From: Candidatus Palauibacter polyketidifaciens
Lineage (GTDB): Bacteria > Gemmatimonadota > Gemmatimonadetes > Palauibacterales > Palauibacteraceae
Length of the DNA stretch: 64,000 nt
Assembly (NCBI RefSeq): GCF_947581785.1
Contig: NZ_CANPVO010000013.1
Location: 1 to 64,000 of the forward strand
Direction of reading: 5' to 3'
The first letter of the stretch is position 1. Each line of letters starts with the position of its first letter. The notes under the pieces are model-generated. The model was given only the letters and a program-made list of their open reading frames with translations. It did not search any database and was not told where the DNA came from. The position numbers and the translations under genes were made by a program. Positions 16,628 to 26,727 of the stretch are shown piece by piece.

Positions 16628-19023
16628 CGAGAGCTGGGCAGAAAAAGGAGCTCGCTTTCCACCGTCGCGGACGGCCGGCCCGGGCGGAGCCGGATGAGCG
16701 GACTCTCGGTCCACACGGCTCCCATGTCTCGATAGTGTAGATCGAGCGGGTTGCCGGCCTGCCCCGTGGGCAGCAGGAAGTAGCCCGCCATGTCCGCGAG
16801 CGCGGCCCGAGCGACGAATCTCGCGCTGGGGCCGTACTCGCTCACGACCGGGAACTTCCACGCTGTGGAGTCGAGACGCGCTCTCAGCGACGGGGCGTCG
16901 GGGCGAACGGTGTGGGGCCCGCCACGCGACGGATAGGGCCCGACGTGGAAGCCGAACAGGCGGTCGAGGAACGCCACGGTTCCGAGCGGGTGGGCCGACC
17001 GCTCGTGATGGACCTCCCCCCACGAGCGTGCCGGCGCGACCGCCGCAGTGCGAGCCGCCTCTTCTTCCAGCGCTTCGAGGCGCTCGACCTCCGGCGTGCG
17101 TGCATCGTCGATCCAGGCACTGTCCCCGGTTTCGACGATCTCCATGAACGCGATATCGGGGAACCACCCGTCTCCGTCCTCGAACTCATCGGCGACGATG
17201 AGTTCGCGCAGTCGGTAGAGCCAGGTGAAGAAGGGCACGGCGCCCCGGGAGGCCATCTCGGTGCGCAGATCCCAGCCCTCGAGCTGGAGCGCGAGCGAAT
17301 CGAGACCCGCGCGACGAGCGGCCCGCACGGCGCGTGGCCGGTAGCGCTCCGCCCAGAGGCTGTGGCTGTCCAGCTGGGCCTCGCGCATGTCCTCCACCGT
17401 CCAGTCCGTGGCGCGAGACACGAGGTCATCGATGCGCCGGGCCCGGAACGGCGCCGGATAGTAGGCGCCCACCCGTCCGAAGAGGGACCGGGCCTGGAGG
17501 TTGTTCGCGCTGACAAGATATCCTCGTTCCGGGTCCCGCAACGCGGGCATCGCCTCAGGCGGCCAGAAGCCCGGCCAGCCCCCGGGCAGGCGCTCGAAGG
17601 AGATCGGGGAGGCGCCTTCTCCAGCCGGGCGCAGGGGCACGGATCCGGCCATGCGGTAGCCGATTTCTCCGCTCGACGCCGCGTAGACCACGTTCTGGTG
17701 AGGCGAGCGGAAGTGCGCGACCGCCGCCACGAACGCGTCCACGTTCGAGGCCCGGTTCATCTCAAGAAGAGCCGCGAAAGGCCCCCCGGGTTCGAGCCCG
17801 GTCCACAGCAGCGACAGCGTGAGTCCTCCGGCCGGTACGACATCCGTGATCACCGGGCCGCGCGCCGTCGAACGTACGACCCAGGTCTCCGGCTCGTCGC
17901 GCCCCCGCACGCGGATCTCCTCCGTCCGGGTCTCGAAGGGCCGCCAGTCGCCGGCGTCGCGATACATCGACCCGTCGAGGTTGATGCCTTCAACGACGAA
18001 GTCCGCGTCGTCCACCTCGGCGTTCGTGAACGACCATGCGATATCCCGGTTGAGTCCGACGATGACGCCGGGAGTTCCCGGGATGGACAGACCCGCGACG
18101 GCCAGCTCCGAATCCTCGGCCACGATGGAGTTGAGGTACCAGGTGGACGGCGCCCGGAGAGCGAGATGCATGTCGTTCGCGAGCAGCGGAACGCCATCCG
18201 CGGTGCGCGATCCCGCCAGCGCCCAGGAGTTCGAGGCGTGGAAGCCGAAGCGGGAGAGGTAGATCAGAGGATCGGGGGATGAGGCCGCGACGCCTGAATC
18301 CGGGGGAATCGGGGTCGGCGCGACGGCGATTCGCGGCGGCGAGGTGCCGGAAGGGAGGGTGTCCTGGAGGATGGTCGGCCCCCAGGCGGGGTATCCGGCC
18401 CTCAGCGCCCGCCGGTGATCCGCGTCGAGCGTCGCGAGCGCGGTCATCCGATCCAGTTCCTCCCGCCACTCCGAGAGGTCCAGCGACATGATACGGCCGA
18501 TCGAAAGGGACGCCTGCGGACTCCACGGCTGCGGCTCGATGCCGAGGATGAGGAATTCGGGTGGCCACGGCCCGCGCCAGCTCGCGATGCGGGCGTTGAC
18601 GCCCTCCGCGTATGCCTCGAGGAGGGCCCGATCCGTCTCCGCGATCTCGTCGAGTTCGCGGCCCGCGGCCGACCACAGGTCCAGCGTACGCGCGAGGCGG
18701 TCCGCGTCGATGGCGACCGGACCGAAGAGTTCGGCCAGACGTCCGCGCGCGACCCGCTGGAAGAGCTCCATCTGCCACAACCGGTCGGAGGCGTGGATGA
18801 ACCCCTGGACGCGCATGGCGTCGAGTTCGGTCGTGGCGGAGATGGAGGGAACCGCCCATTCGTCGAACGTTACCGTAGCGGGCTCCGCCAGGCCCGTCAG
18901 GAGGTGCCGGCCGGATCGCGGCTGCATGGATCGCTGCAGATGGAACCACGCAAACGTCGTGAGAACTCCCACGATCACAAGGCCGGCCGCCAGTCCGACT
19001 CCCGCACGGCGCCGAAGGCTCAT
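16624..19023 (-). CDS. Penicillin acylase family N-terminal-nucleophile hydrolase
   Basis: A 799-residue Ntn hydrolase that cleaves amide bonds of acylated substrates such as N-acyl homoserine lactones, beta-lactams or other N-acyl compounds. The true substrate is not predictable here. Residues 1-30 form a signal anchor (GLAAGLVIVGVLTTFAW). A precursor alpha region follows. The autocatalytic nucleophile is Ser264 in HASNSWALAGS, the expected start of the beta chain, followed by LLANDMHL. Total length fits the family. The ATG overlaps the STAS-wHTH stop by 4 nt (ATGA), so it is the last gene of the ROK-PfkB-STAS unit. Confidence 0.92.
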   Translation of the reverse strand: MSLRRRAGVGLAAGLVIVGVLTTFAWFHLQRSMQPRSGRHLLTGLAEPATVTFDEWAVPSISATTELDAMRVQGFIHASDRLWQMELFQRVARGRLAELFGPVAIDADRLARTLDLWSAAGRELDEIAETDRALLEAYAEGVNARIASWRGPWPPEFLILGIEPQPWSPQASLSIGRIMSLDLSEWREELDRMTALATLDADHRRALRAGYPAWGPTILQDTLPSGTSPPRIAVAPTPIPPDSGVAASSPDPLIYLSRFGFHASNSWALAGSRTADGVPLLANDMHLALRAPSTWYLNSIVAEDSELAVAGLSIPGTPGVIVGLNRDIAWSFTNAEVDDADFVVEGINLDGSMYRDAGDWRPFETRTEEIRVRGRDEPETWVVRSTARGPVITDVVPAGGLTLSLLWTGLEPGGPFAALLEMNRASNVDAFVAAVAHFRSPHQNVVYAASSGEIGYRMAGSVPLRPAGEGASPISFERLPGGWPGFWPPEAMPALRDPERGYLVSANNLQARSLFGRVGAYYPAPFRARRIDDLVSRATDWTVEDMREAQLDSHSLWAERYRPRAVRAARRAGLDSLALQLEGWDLRTEMASRGAVPFFTWLYRLRELIVADEFEDGDGWFPDIAFMEIVETGDSAWIDDARTPEVERLEALEEEAARTAAVAPARSWGEVHHERSAHPLGTVAFLDRLFGFHVGPYPSRGGPHTVRPDAPSLRARLDSTAWKFPVVSEYGPSARFVARAALADMAGYFLLPTGQAGNPLDLHYRDMGAVWTESPLIRLRPGRPSATVESELLFLPSSR

Positions 19024-19595
19024 GGGTCGCGGCGGTCCGTGGGAGCGGGAGACGTCGGTCCCGCGTCGAGCAGGGCGTGGTGGAGCGAGACGTAGCGCTT
19101 GCCGTCACGAATCACGAGCGCCCGGGCGACAAGGTCATCAAGCAGCCCGCGCACCCGGTCGAGAGGAAGTTCGAGCCGGTCGGCGAGCGGAGACACGCCC
19201 GTGCGGCCGAGACTCCAGACCTCGCGCCACACCGCGGTGGCGCCGGGATCGAGCGCGCCCATCAGCAACGGTTCCCCGTCCGTGCTCTCGGCGGCGGCCG
19301 CGAGCCCCCGGCGCCGCAGGACCGAGTCGATCGGCCCGAGGTGGTGCTCCGCGATCCCGCGAAAGAGGATGAAGGACCGGCGCGTGGACGTGTCCGACGC
19401 GAGCAGCACGAGCTTCGCGACGATCTCGTCCGCGCAGGAAAAATCGATCACGGGGACGTGCCGCAGGTCGAGCACCGCGAGGACCGTGCGGTCCGCGTCG
19501 GCGATCTGGCGTTCGACCGTCGCCCGCACCGTCCGGCCGGTGGGACGTGTGACGAGGTAGCTGAAGAGCGTCGTGTGAGCGACGGCCGGCCTCAC
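19020..19595 (-). CDS. STAS-like protein with C-terminal winged-helix domain
   Basis: A 191-residue protein. Residues about 30-80 (TVLAVLDLRHVPVIDFSCADEIVAKLVLLA) look like a STAS or STAS-like (DUF4325-type) fold, the domain of anti-anti-sigma factors. The C-terminal part, about 125-180 (GVSPLADRLELPLDRVRGLLDDLVARALVIRDGKRYVSL), looks like a winged helix-turn-helix. The GTG lies 4 nt after the stop of the STAS-ATPase gene. I infer a partner-switch or transcriptional role together with that ATPase. The substrate or target is unknown. Confidence 0.7.
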   Translation of the reverse strand: MRPAVAHTTLFSYLVTRPTGRTVRATVERQIADADRTVLAVLDLRHVPVIDFSCADEIVAKLVLLASDTSTRRSFILFRGIAEHHLGPIDSVLRRRGLAAAAESTDGEPLLMGALDPGATAVWREVWSLGRTGVSPLADRLELPLDRVRGLLDDLVARALVIRDGKRYVSLHHALLDAGPTSPAPTDRRDP

Positions 19596-19599
19596 GCGA

Positions 19600-20502
19600 T
19601 CACGTCCTTTCGCTCTCGACCCGCTCGGGCAGGACGATCAGTACCTGAGCGCCGGGAAAGCGGGGCAGATTCGTGCTGAGCGGCTCGCCGTCGTCCCAGT
19701 CCGGCACCCTGGCGATGCTCGCATCGCCGCTTCGGATACGGATGGTGCCGTTCCACTTGATGATCTGGCTTCGGATCGCCTGCAGGCCCTGGCCGCGACC
19801 GGGATCCGGGAAGCGCGACTCTCCGCGCAGAAAGGCCGCCTCCAGCGCCGCTGCCGCCGACCACCGCTCTCCATACCGGCGCGCATGCTCGGCGCCCAGG
19901 GAGCCCTGGAAGCCCACGCCCACATCCATGACGGCGAGCACGACGACGTCGCGGCCCAGACGCCGCTGCCACCGGTATCGCTGCGCACACACCCAGCCGA
20001 TCGAATCGGCGTGTTCGAGGATGTTCTGGCACACCTCAGACAGCATGATGGAGAAGTGGATCACGGCGGGGCGGGGATAGCCGAGCCGGTCGTGCAGGAT
20101 GCGCTGCGCACGGTCCCGCACACCCTCCACGACCGAATGGACATCCTCGTGGGAGCGAATCGTCGTGACTTCGATGAGGGCGTCGGAGATCTCGAGAGAC
20201 GGTTTCGGCAGCTGCTTCAGGTCGAACACCTGTGCAGCCGCGAGCCAGAAGCGCATGCGGTTGATATAGGAACGCACCTCGGAATCTCGCGGAGGCTCGA
20301 TCAGCGGAGGCAGCCCCGTGCGCAGCCGCGCCTCCTGACCGACCGCCAGAAGGCCAATGAGCCCGTACGGCGAAACCCAGCCGACGGAGCGGGCATCGAG
20401 CAGGAGACGCGCCTTCGGATTCCCCTCCGAGCGGACGCGCCGGACCAGCGTCTCGAAGGAGGACTCGTCCAGACGTTCGGGGACGCGGACGACCCGGCTC
20501 AC
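19600..20502 (-). CDS. STAS-GHKL ATPase fusion protein (anti-sigma-kinase-like)
   Basis: A 300-residue cytosolic protein. The N-terminal 90 residues are STAS-like (ARLLLDARSVGWVSPYGLIGLLAVG). The C-terminal half is a GHKL/HATPase_c domain: N-box FSIMLSEVCQNILEHAD, G1 box VMDVGVGFQGSL and G2-like GRGQGLQAI. No histidine phospho-acceptor domain or membrane segment is seen, so it resembles a SpoIIAB/RsbW-type kinase joined to a STAS domain. The GTG overlaps the PfkB stop (GTGA). Immediately downstream is a STAS-wHTH gene, its likely partner. Confidence 0.8.
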   Translation of the reverse strand: MSRVVRVPERLDESSFETLVRRVRSEGNPKARLLLDARSVGWVSPYGLIGLLAVGQEARLRTGLPPLIEPPRDSEVRSYINRMRFWLAAAQVFDLKQLPKPSLEISDALIEVTTIRSHEDVHSVVEGVRDRAQRILHDRLGYPRPAVIHFSIMLSEVCQNILEHADSIGWVCAQRYRWQRRLGRDVVVLAVMDVGVGFQGSLGAEHARRYGERWSAAAALEAAFLRGESRFPDPGRGQGLQAIRSQIIKWNGTIRIRSGDASIARVPDWDDGEPLSTNLPRFPGAQVLIVLPERVESERT

Positions 20503-21524
20503 GTGGAACCCCGCGCCCGACGTCCCGCCCGGCCGGTCAGGAGGCCCGTCTCGGAGCGCAGGTACTCCCCGAGCCCGGATGCGCCGCGGAATCCGGCGTT
20601 CCGTTGCGCCGCATGCGTGGCCGCCCGGACGGACGACTCGAGATCCCCGCCGCTCAGCATCTTCACGAAGCAGGTCGCCCCCCACACATCGCCGCATCCG
20701 GTCGGGTCGCCCCCCGCTACCGGGGCTTCGGGCTCCACCTTCCCGCTCACGAGCGCTTCCGCGGGCGCGACGGCGCCGGGCTGAGGGCGCGGATCCGTCG
20801 GCGCCTTCCAGAAGCCTCGGGTCGCGACCCAGGCCGCGCCGCGCTCCCCGAGTGTGACGAGGAGGCCGCGCGTGACCGGACCCACGACGTCCGCGGCGAG
20901 CGCCCACGGGTCTTCCCAGCCCGCCGCCAGCGTGCCGAGTTCCTCCTCGTTCAGCTGCACGACATCGAAGCAGGAGAGCCAGGCGCGCCAGTCGTCGAGC
21001 GGACGCGGCGAGCGCACTCCGTCGGCCCCCACGCCGAGCATCAACGAGTGCAGATCCGCGTAGACCGGGCCCTTCGCCGCCGTCCGGAGGGCCGCCGCGG
21101 CGGGGAGATCCACCTCCCAGCCCGCGATGAAGTTCACGTAGACCGCGTCGCACGAGCGTGCGAGGGGCACGAGCTCCTCCCGGGTCCAGCCCGGTACTCC
21201 GCCGGTGAGCTTCTCGGAGCGTCGCGCGTCGTCGAGGTAGATGAGTTCGACGCGGTTGTTCGGTTCCGTCACGGTCCACACGCCATCGAGGGAATCGACC
21301 CGCTCGAGCCCCCCGAGGAAGAGATCCGCCGCCTCGCGCATGTCCTTTCCGATCTTGAGGATCGGAAACAGGGTCCAGCCATCCCCGGCCTCCGCCGCGG
21401 CGGCGTCGGCGGCGGCCAGCGCATAGGCGATCCCTCCCCATTCCTCGACCGGCTCTTCCCGCCCGACGTCCCGGGCGCGGATCGTATCCCACACCATCGT
21501 CCCCACGATCCCGAGCCGCGGCAT
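20499..21524 (-). CDS. PfkB-family carbohydrate/nucleoside kinase
   Basis: A 341-residue ribokinase-like kinase. It begins LGIVGTMVWDTI, has a substrate-lid region (WGGIAYALAAA) and the PfkB signature 2 GGDPTGCGDVWGATCFV, where the second Asp is the catalytic base and the glycines form the anion hole. DPTGCGD rather than the usual DTTGAGD suggests a divergent subfamily. The phosphorylated substrate (sugar, nucleoside or related) cannot be told. It lies 7 nt after the ROK kinase gene and overlaps the STAS-ATPase by 4 nt. Confidence 0.87.
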   Translation of the reverse strand: MPRLGIVGTMVWDTIRARDVGREEPVEEWGGIAYALAAADAAAAEAGDGWTLFPILKIGKDMREAADLFLGGLERVDSLDGVWTVTEPNNRVELIYLDDARRSEKLTGGVPGWTREELVPLARSCDAVYVNFIAGWEVDLPAAAALRTAAKGPVYADLHSLMLGVGADGVRSPRPLDDWRAWLSCFDVVQLNEEELGTLAAGWEDPWALAADVVGPVTRGLLVTLGERGAAWVATRGFWKAPTDPRPQPGAVAPAEALVSGKVEPEAPVAGGDPTGCGDVWGATCFVKMLSGGDLESSVRAATHAAQRNAGFRGASGLGEYLRSETGLLTGRAGRRARGST

Positions 21525-21531
21525 CGGCGAC

Positions 21532-22524
21532 TCAGAGGGGTCCGAGCCGTGCGACGCGGAACACGGCGGCCGCGCCGATGACTCCCCCCAGGCCGCCGAG
21601 TTCGGTGCGCACGATCCGGCACGCCTCGGCCGCCGGCCGCAAAGCCCGCTTCCTGACCTCGCGGCGCAGGGGATCGAAGAGATGCCTGCCCGCGCGCGTC
21701 ACTCCCCCCGAAACCACGATCATCTCGGGGTTGAGAATGTTGATGAGGTTCGCCAGACCCGTCCCGAGGTACCCCGCGGTCTCCCGCATCACCTCGGCGG
21801 CGTACTCGTCGCCCGCCACGATGGCATCGGATACGGCTTCGGCCGTTACCGCCCGCAGATCGCCCTCCACGAGGTCCAGCAGCATGCTCTCGGCGCCCGC
21901 CTTCAGTCCTTCCACCGCGCGGGCCGCGATCGCGGGCCCGGAGGCGTAGGCTTCCAGGCACCCGTAGTTGCCGCACGCGCACTTCCGGCCCGTGGGATCG
22001 ATCGTCATGTGCCCGATCTCCGCGGCCGCGTCGGAGGCCCCGTGGTAGAGCGCGCCGTTGAGCACGATGCCGCCGCCGATCCCCGTCCCCAGCGTGATCC
22101 CCACGAGGTTGTCGACCCCGCGCCCCGCGCCCCGCCACCACTCCCCGAGAGTCGCCGCGTTCGCGTCGTTGTCGAGTTCGGTCTGGAGTCCGGTTCCCCT
22201 TACGATCAGATCGCGGAGCGGGAAGTTCCGCCACCCGAGATTCGGCGTCTCGATCACGGTGCCGGTGTCGCGGTCCAGCGGACCGGGCGCCCCCATTCCG
22301 ACCCCGACGATCGCATCCTCCCCGAAGCCGCCCTCGCGCGCGGCGTCGCGCTTGACTTCGTGGATCATCGACACGATCCGGTCCACGACGAATTTCGCGC
22401 CGATGTGAGCGTCCGTGGGCAGCGTACGCATGCCGAGCACGGTGCCGCCGTCCACCGGGACGGCGCCGACGTTGATCGTGGTTCCCCCGAGATCGACACC
22501 GATGATGTGGTTTCTTCCGCTCAC
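21532..22524 (-). CDS. ROK-family sugar kinase (glucokinase-like)
   Basis: A 330-residue ROK protein. It has the ATP phosphate-1 motif GVDLGGTTINVG, the catalytic Asp in ELDNDANAA, GTGIGGGIV and the zinc-binding CACGNYGCLEAYASG with upstream His in GHMTID. It has no N-terminal helix-turn-helix, so it is a kinase and not a ROK repressor. Length and motifs fit bacterial glucokinase; mannose or N-acetylglucosamine are alternatives. The GTG start at 22524 has GGGG upstream. It is the first gene of the five-gene unit ending in penicillin acylase. Confidence 0.9.
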   Translation of the reverse strand: MSGRNHIIGVDLGGTTINVGAVPVDGGTVLGMRTLPTDAHIGAKFVVDRIVSMIHEVKRDAAREGGFGEDAIVGVGMGAPGPLDRDTGTVIETPNLGWRNFPLRDLIVRGTGLQTELDNDANAATLGEWWRGAGRGVDNLVGITLGTGIGGGIVLNGALYHGASDAAAEIGHMTIDPTGRKCACGNYGCLEAYASGPAIAARAVEGLKAGAESMLLDLVEGDLRAVTAEAVSDAIVAGDEYAAEVMRETAGYLGTGLANLINILNPEMIVVSGGVTRAGRHLFDPLRREVRKRALRPAAEACRIVRTELGGLGGVIGAAAVFRVARLGPL

Positions 22525-22630
22525 ATCCCCTGCCCGCTTCGAGCTGGTGGGACTATCCGCCGCCGACCACGCCTCGGAGGATCATGGACGGGAATGATAG
22601 ACCGGCGAGCCGAACCGCTCCAGCCGTGGT

Positions 22631-24442
22631 CTAGTCGCTTTCGACCTGCAGGACGGCGAGGAAGGCCTCCTGGGGAATCTCGACGCTCCCGACCTGCTTC
22701 ATGCGCCGCTTCCCCTCCCTCTGCTTCTCGAGGAGCTTCCGCTTTCGCGTGATGTCGCCGCCGTAACACTTGGCGGTCACGTTCTTGCGCAGCGCCTTCA
22801 CCGTCGTCCTCGCAATCACGTCCCGTCCGATCGCCGCCTGGATCGCCACGTCGAAGAGCTGCCGCGGGATGAGTTCCTTGAGCTTGCGGGCCATCTTCTG
22901 CCCGAACTCGTAGGCCCGGCTGCGGTGTACGATGACGCTCAGCGCGTCCACGGCCGCCCCGTTGAGAAGGATGTCCAGCTTCACGAGGTCCGAGCGCTCG
23001 TGGCCCGTCACTTCGTAGTCCAGCGAAGCGTAGCCGCGCGAGACGGACTTCAGCTTGTCGTAGAAGTCGAGTACGATCTCGCCGAGGGGCATCGAATACG
23101 AGATCTCGACCCGGGTCGGATCCAGGTACTGAAGGTCGACGTACCTGCCGCGCCGGTCGTGGCAGATCTTCTGGATCGCGCCGATGTACTCGGCCGGGGA
23201 CACGACGCGAACCCGGACGAAAGGCTCCCGCACTTCGCTGATGTGGACGCGGTCCGGCATCTTCGACGGGTTTTCGAGCTGGATCTCGTCGTCGTTCGTG
23301 AGCGTCACCTGGTATTCCACGCTGGGCAGCGTCGTGATGAGGTCGACGCCGAACTCCCGGTCGAGCCGCTCCTGCACGATCTCAAGGTGGAGGAGCCCCA
23401 GAAAGCCGCAACGGAAACCGAAGCCGAGCGCGCCCGATGTCTCCGGCTCGTAGTTGAGGCTGGCGTCGTTCAACTGGAGCTTTTCGAGCGCCTCGCGGAG
23501 CTCCTCAAACTGGTCCGAGTCCGTCGGATAGAGGCCGGCGAAGACCATCGGTTTCGCTTCGCGGTAGCCGGCGAGAACCTCCGCGGCCCGGTCTCCGGCG
23601 TCCAGCACCGTATCGCCGACCCGGGTATGGCCCACGTTCTTGATCTGGGCCGTGAGATATCCGACCTCGCCGCAGCGGAGGGTGCCGGCGCGCTCGAACC
23701 CGAGACGCATGAAGCCGACCTCATCGACGTCGTAGACGGCGTCGTGGCGTCCGAACCCGATACGCATGCCCTCGCGCAGTTCGCCATCCACGACGCGCAG
23801 CATGGGCGTCGCTCCGCGATAGCGGTCGTACTGCGAGTCGAAGATCAGCGCCCGCAGCGGCTCCGCGGGGTCTCCGCCCGGAGCCGGGACACGCTCGACG
23901 ATGGCGTCGAGGACCGCATCGACCCCCACCCCTTCCTTCGCCGACGTCCGGATCGTCGAGGCGGGATCCACACCGAGCAACTCCGAGATCTCCTCCGCCA
24001 CGCGATCCGGATCGGCCGCCGGAAGATCGATTTTGTTGATGACGGGGACGACCTCGAGATCCGCTTCGAGCGCGAGGAAGAGGTTCGCGAGCGTCTGCGC
24101 CTCGATGCCCTGCGTGGCGTCGACGACAAGGAGGGCCCCTTCGCACGCGGCGAGACTCCGGCTCACCTCGTAGGCGAAGTCGACGTGTCCCGGCGTATCG
24201 ATGAGGTTGAGCTGATACTCGACCCCGTCCCGGTATCCGTAGGCCATGCGGATCGCGTTGAGCTTGATCGTGATTCCGCGTTCCTGCTCGAGTTCCATCG
24301 TGTCGAGGACCTGCTTCCGCATCCGGCGCTCGTCCACCGCGCCGGTACGCTCGAGCAGCCGGTCGGCCAGCGTCGACTTCCCGTGGTCGATGTGCGCGAT
24401 GATGGAGAAGTTCCGGATGTGCTCCGTGGTCCGGGACGCCAT
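22631..24442 (-). CDS. lepA: Elongation factor 4 (LepA) GTPase
   Basis: Ribosome-binding translational GTPase of 603 residues. G1 is [10 protein letters not shown]2 is RGITIK, G3 is DTPGH, G4 is NKID and G5 is TSAKEG. EF-G-like domains follow, and then the LepA-specific C-terminus with [42 protein letters not shown] and [21 protein letters not shown]. The ATG shares one base with the stop of the upstream metallo-hydrolase gene (TGATG), indicating translational coupling. Length matches the family. Confidence 0.97.
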   Translation of the reverse strand: MASRTTEHIRNFSIIAHIDHGKSTLADRLLERTGAVDERRMRKQVLDTMELEQERGITIKLNAIRMAYGYRDGVEYQLNLIDTPGHVDFAYEVSRSLAACEGALLVVDATQGIEAQTLANLFLALEADLEVVPVINKIDLPAADPDRVAEEISELLGVDPASTIRTSAKEGVGVDAVLDAIVERVPAPGGDPAEPLRALIFDSQYDRYRGATPMLRVVDGELREGMRIGFGRHDAVYDVDEVGFMRLGFERAGTLRCGEVGYLTAQIKNVGHTRVGDTVLDAGDRAAEVLAGYREAKPMVFAGLYPTDSDQFEELREALEKLQLNDASLNYEPETSGALGFGFRCGFLGLLHLEIVQERLDREFGVDLITTLPSVEYQVTLTNDDEIQLENPSKMPDRVHISEVREPFVRVRVVSPAEYIGAIQKICHDRRGRYVDLQYLDPTRVEISYSMPLGEIVLDFYDKLKSVSRGYASLDYEVTGHERSDLVKLDILLNGAAVDALSVIVHRSRAYEFGQKMARKLKELIPRQLFDVAIQAAIGRDVIARTTVKALRKNVTAKCYGGDITRKRKLLEKQREGKRRMKQVGSVEIPQEAFLAVLQVESD

Positions 24443-25215
24443 CACAGCTCCACCACCAGTCCGTCGTACGCCGGCATCACGCCGGGCGGGAGGCGGCGCT
24501 CGATCTCCGCGTGCCGCGTCCTGTGCGCGATGTGCGTGATGTACGTGCGCCCTGCCCCGAGTCGACGCGCCGTCGCCGCGGCCTCCTCCATCGAGAAGTG
24601 CCCGGGGTGCGGGTCGCCGAACCACAGCGCGTTCGTGACGAGAACGTCGACGCCCTCGAACACCTCCATGGCATCCTCGGGTACGGACTTCGCGTCGATC
24701 AGGACCCCGAGGCCGTCGAGGCGGAACCCGTAGCTGCGGTATGCTCCGTGCGGAAGCGCAACGACCTGCAGCGCGAGCCCGCAGGGTTCGATGACGTCGC
24801 GGTCGTCGAAGAGGATCAGATCGAGCCGGGGCACGGCGGATCCGGGCTGGCGCGGGGTGTCACCCCAGATATAGGAGAAGCGCCTCCGGATTCCGGCGTC
24901 GAACTCGCGCGCCACATAGACCGGGATGGGCCGGCCCTGCCGCAGCGAGAAGATCCGCAGATCGTCGATTCCGTGCGTGTGGTCCGCGTGCTCGTGCGAA
25001 AGAAAGACGGCGTCCAGCCGGTCGACGCCCGCCTGCAGCAGCTGAAGCCGAAGTTCCGGGGGCGTGTCCACAAGGAGACGGGTCGCGCCGGTTTCGATGA
25101 GGAGACCGTGGCGCGTGCGTCGGTCCCTGGGGTCCGGCGAGCGGCAGGTCGCACAGTCGCAGCCGATCACCGGAACCCCGAACGAAGTGCCGGTACCGAG
25201 AAAACGGACTCTCAC
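24442..25215 (-). CDS. Metallo-beta-lactamase-fold hydrolase (PhnP-like)
   Basis: A 257-residue cytosolic protein. The metal site HEHADHTHG (HxHxDH) follows [22 protein letters not shown]. That early cysteine-rich stretch (C-D-C-x-x-C) is typical of PhnP-like phosphodiesterases and related PqqB-like proteins. A late His lies in THIAHRTRH. Likely a cyclic phosphodiesterase; the substrate is unknown. The GTG at 25215 begins directly with MRVRFLGTG. Lies 30 nt after pyk and overlaps lepA by 1 nt. Confidence 0.88.
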   Translation of the reverse strand: MRVRFLGTGTSFGVPVIGCDCATCRSPDPRDRRTRHGLLIETGATRLLVDTPPELRLQLLQAGVDRLDAVFLSHEHADHTHGIDDLRIFSLRQGRPIPVYVAREFDAGIRRRFSYIWGDTPRQPGSAVPRLDLILFDDRDVIEPCGLALQVVALPHGAYRSYGFRLDGLGVLIDAKSVPEDAMEVFEGVDVLVTNALWFGDPHPGHFSMEEAAATARRLGAGRTYITHIAHRTRHAEIERRLPPGVMPAYDGLVVEL

Positions 25216-25245
25216 GGGCCGGGCGTCAGTGGCGGAAGGGGCGGA

Positions 25246-26694
25246 TCACAACTCTTCGACGCGCATCATGTTGGTCGTGCCCGGGACGTGGAAGGGGACT
25301 CCGGCCGTCACCACGAAGCGCTGTCCCGCCTCGCCCATGCCGAGCTCGAGCGCCACATCCCGGGCTTTGTCGAGCATGCTCGAATAGCTGATGCCGCCGT
25401 GGAAGAGGACCGGCTGCACGCCCCACACGAGCGCCAGCTGGTTGTACGTCCTCCACTGGTCCGTGATCGCCAGGATCGGGACCGAGGGACGCTGCGCCGA
25501 CACGATGCGGGCCGTGTAGCCGCTCTGCGTGAACGTCGCGATGAACGGGGAGCCCACCCGCTCGACCGCGATGAGCGACGACGCCGCGATCGCGCCCGAC
25601 GTGGTCTGCTGGATCTTCGAGAAGCCCTCGACCTGTTTGCCGGCCCGCCCGGTCCGCCCCAGCCGCTCGTGCTCGATGCGGCGGATGATCCGGTCCATCG
25701 TAAGGACGGCCCGCACCGGGTACCCGCCCGCGGCGGTCTCGGCCGAGAGCATCACCGCATCGGTGCCGTCGAGCAGCGCATTCGCGACGTCCGACACCTC
25801 CGCCCGGGTCGGCTGCGGGCTCTCGATCATCGACTCGAGCATCTGCGTCGCCGTAATCACCGGCCGCGCCCGTTCCTGCGCCAGGCCGATGATCCGCTTC
25901 TGGATCATCGGCACTTCCTCGTACGGCAGTTCCACACCGAGGTCGCCCCGCGCGACCATCACCGCGTCGCTCAGAGGCAGGATCTCCGCCAGGTTCTCCA
26001 GCGCCTGCGACTTCTCGATCTTCGCGATGAGCAGGCACCCGCGGTCCATTTTCTGACGGGTCGTTTCGAGGTCGGCCGGCTCCCGCACGAAGCTCAGCGC
26101 CAGGTAGTCGATGACCTGTTCGGCGGAGAACTCGATGTCCGCGATGTCCTTCTCCGTCAGCGCCGGCGCCCCGACTCGCACGCCCGGGAGGTTGATCCCC
26201 TTCTGGGACCTGAGGACGCCGGCGCTGAAGGCCACGGCCGAAACCCATGGCGGGTCATCGGAGACCTCGCGGACCGCGAACTCGAAGTGGCCATCGTCGA
26301 GCAGAATCCGGTTTCCGGGCGCGACCTCCTCGGCCAACTCCGGATATGTGGTCGGAATCTGTCGGCGCGGCGAGCTGCCCGCGGGAGCGTCTTCGCCTTC
26401 GGGGAAGAACCAGTACGTGCCTTCGGGCTCGATATCGAGCTGGTCGCCGGGCAGATCCCCGACCCGGATCTTCGGCCCGCCCAGATCGCCGATGATCGCC
26501 ACCGGCCGGCCGACCTCGCGGGCCATATCGGAGATCTTCCGTACGAGGCCGGCGGCACGATCCGTCGGCGTATGGGTGAAGTTGATGCGGATTGCGTCGG
26601 AGCCGGCTTCAATCAGGTCGTGCAGCACGTCCCGGTCCCAGGAGGCGGGTCCGATCGTGCTGACGATCTTCGCTCTGCGGAAACCTGCGCTCAT
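25246..26694 (-). CDS. pyk: Pyruvate kinase
   Basis: Final glycolytic step, phosphoenolpyruvate + ADP to pyruvate + ATP. The 482-residue product starts with RRAKIVSTIGPAS and has IRINFTH (a variant of the usual RLNFSH), GPKIRVG, the catalytic Lys in LLIAKIEKSQAL, the metal-binding MVARGDLGVELP and TQMLESMIESPQPTRAEVSDVANALLDGTDAVMLSAETA. The C-terminal allosteric domain follows. Downstream of a small unknown gene and upstream of the PhnP-like gene, probably one transcript. Confidence 0.97.
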   Translation of the reverse strand: MSAGFRRAKIVSTIGPASWDRDVLHDLIEAGSDAIRINFTHTPTDRAAGLVRKISDMAREVGRPVAIIGDLGGPKIRVGDLPGDQLDIEPEGTYWFFPEGEDAPAGSSPRRQIPTTYPELAEEVAPGNRILLDDGHFEFAVREVSDDPPWVSAVAFSAGVLRSQKGINLPGVRVGAPALTEKDIADIEFSAEQVIDYLALSFVREPADLETTRQKMDRGCLLIAKIEKSQALENLAEILPLSDAVMVARGDLGVELPYEEVPMIQKRIIGLAQERARPVITATQMLESMIESPQPTRAEVSDVANALLDGTDAVMLSAETAAGGYPVRAVLTMDRIIRRIEHERLGRTGRAGKQVEGFSKIQQTTSGAIAASSLIAVERVGSPFIATFTQSGYTARIVSAQRPSVPILAITDQWRTYNQLALVWGVQPVLFHGGISYSSMLDKARDVALELGMGEAGQRFVVTAGVPFHVPGTTNMMRVEEL

Positions 26695-26727
26695 CCGTGG
26701 CCCAAATGGCGTGGGAGGCCACGGTTC

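Noticed and set aside
22925-24733. Plus-strand open frame of about 600 codons opposite lepA
   Set aside because: Composition typical of an antisense shadow; lepA is intact with all GTPase motifs.
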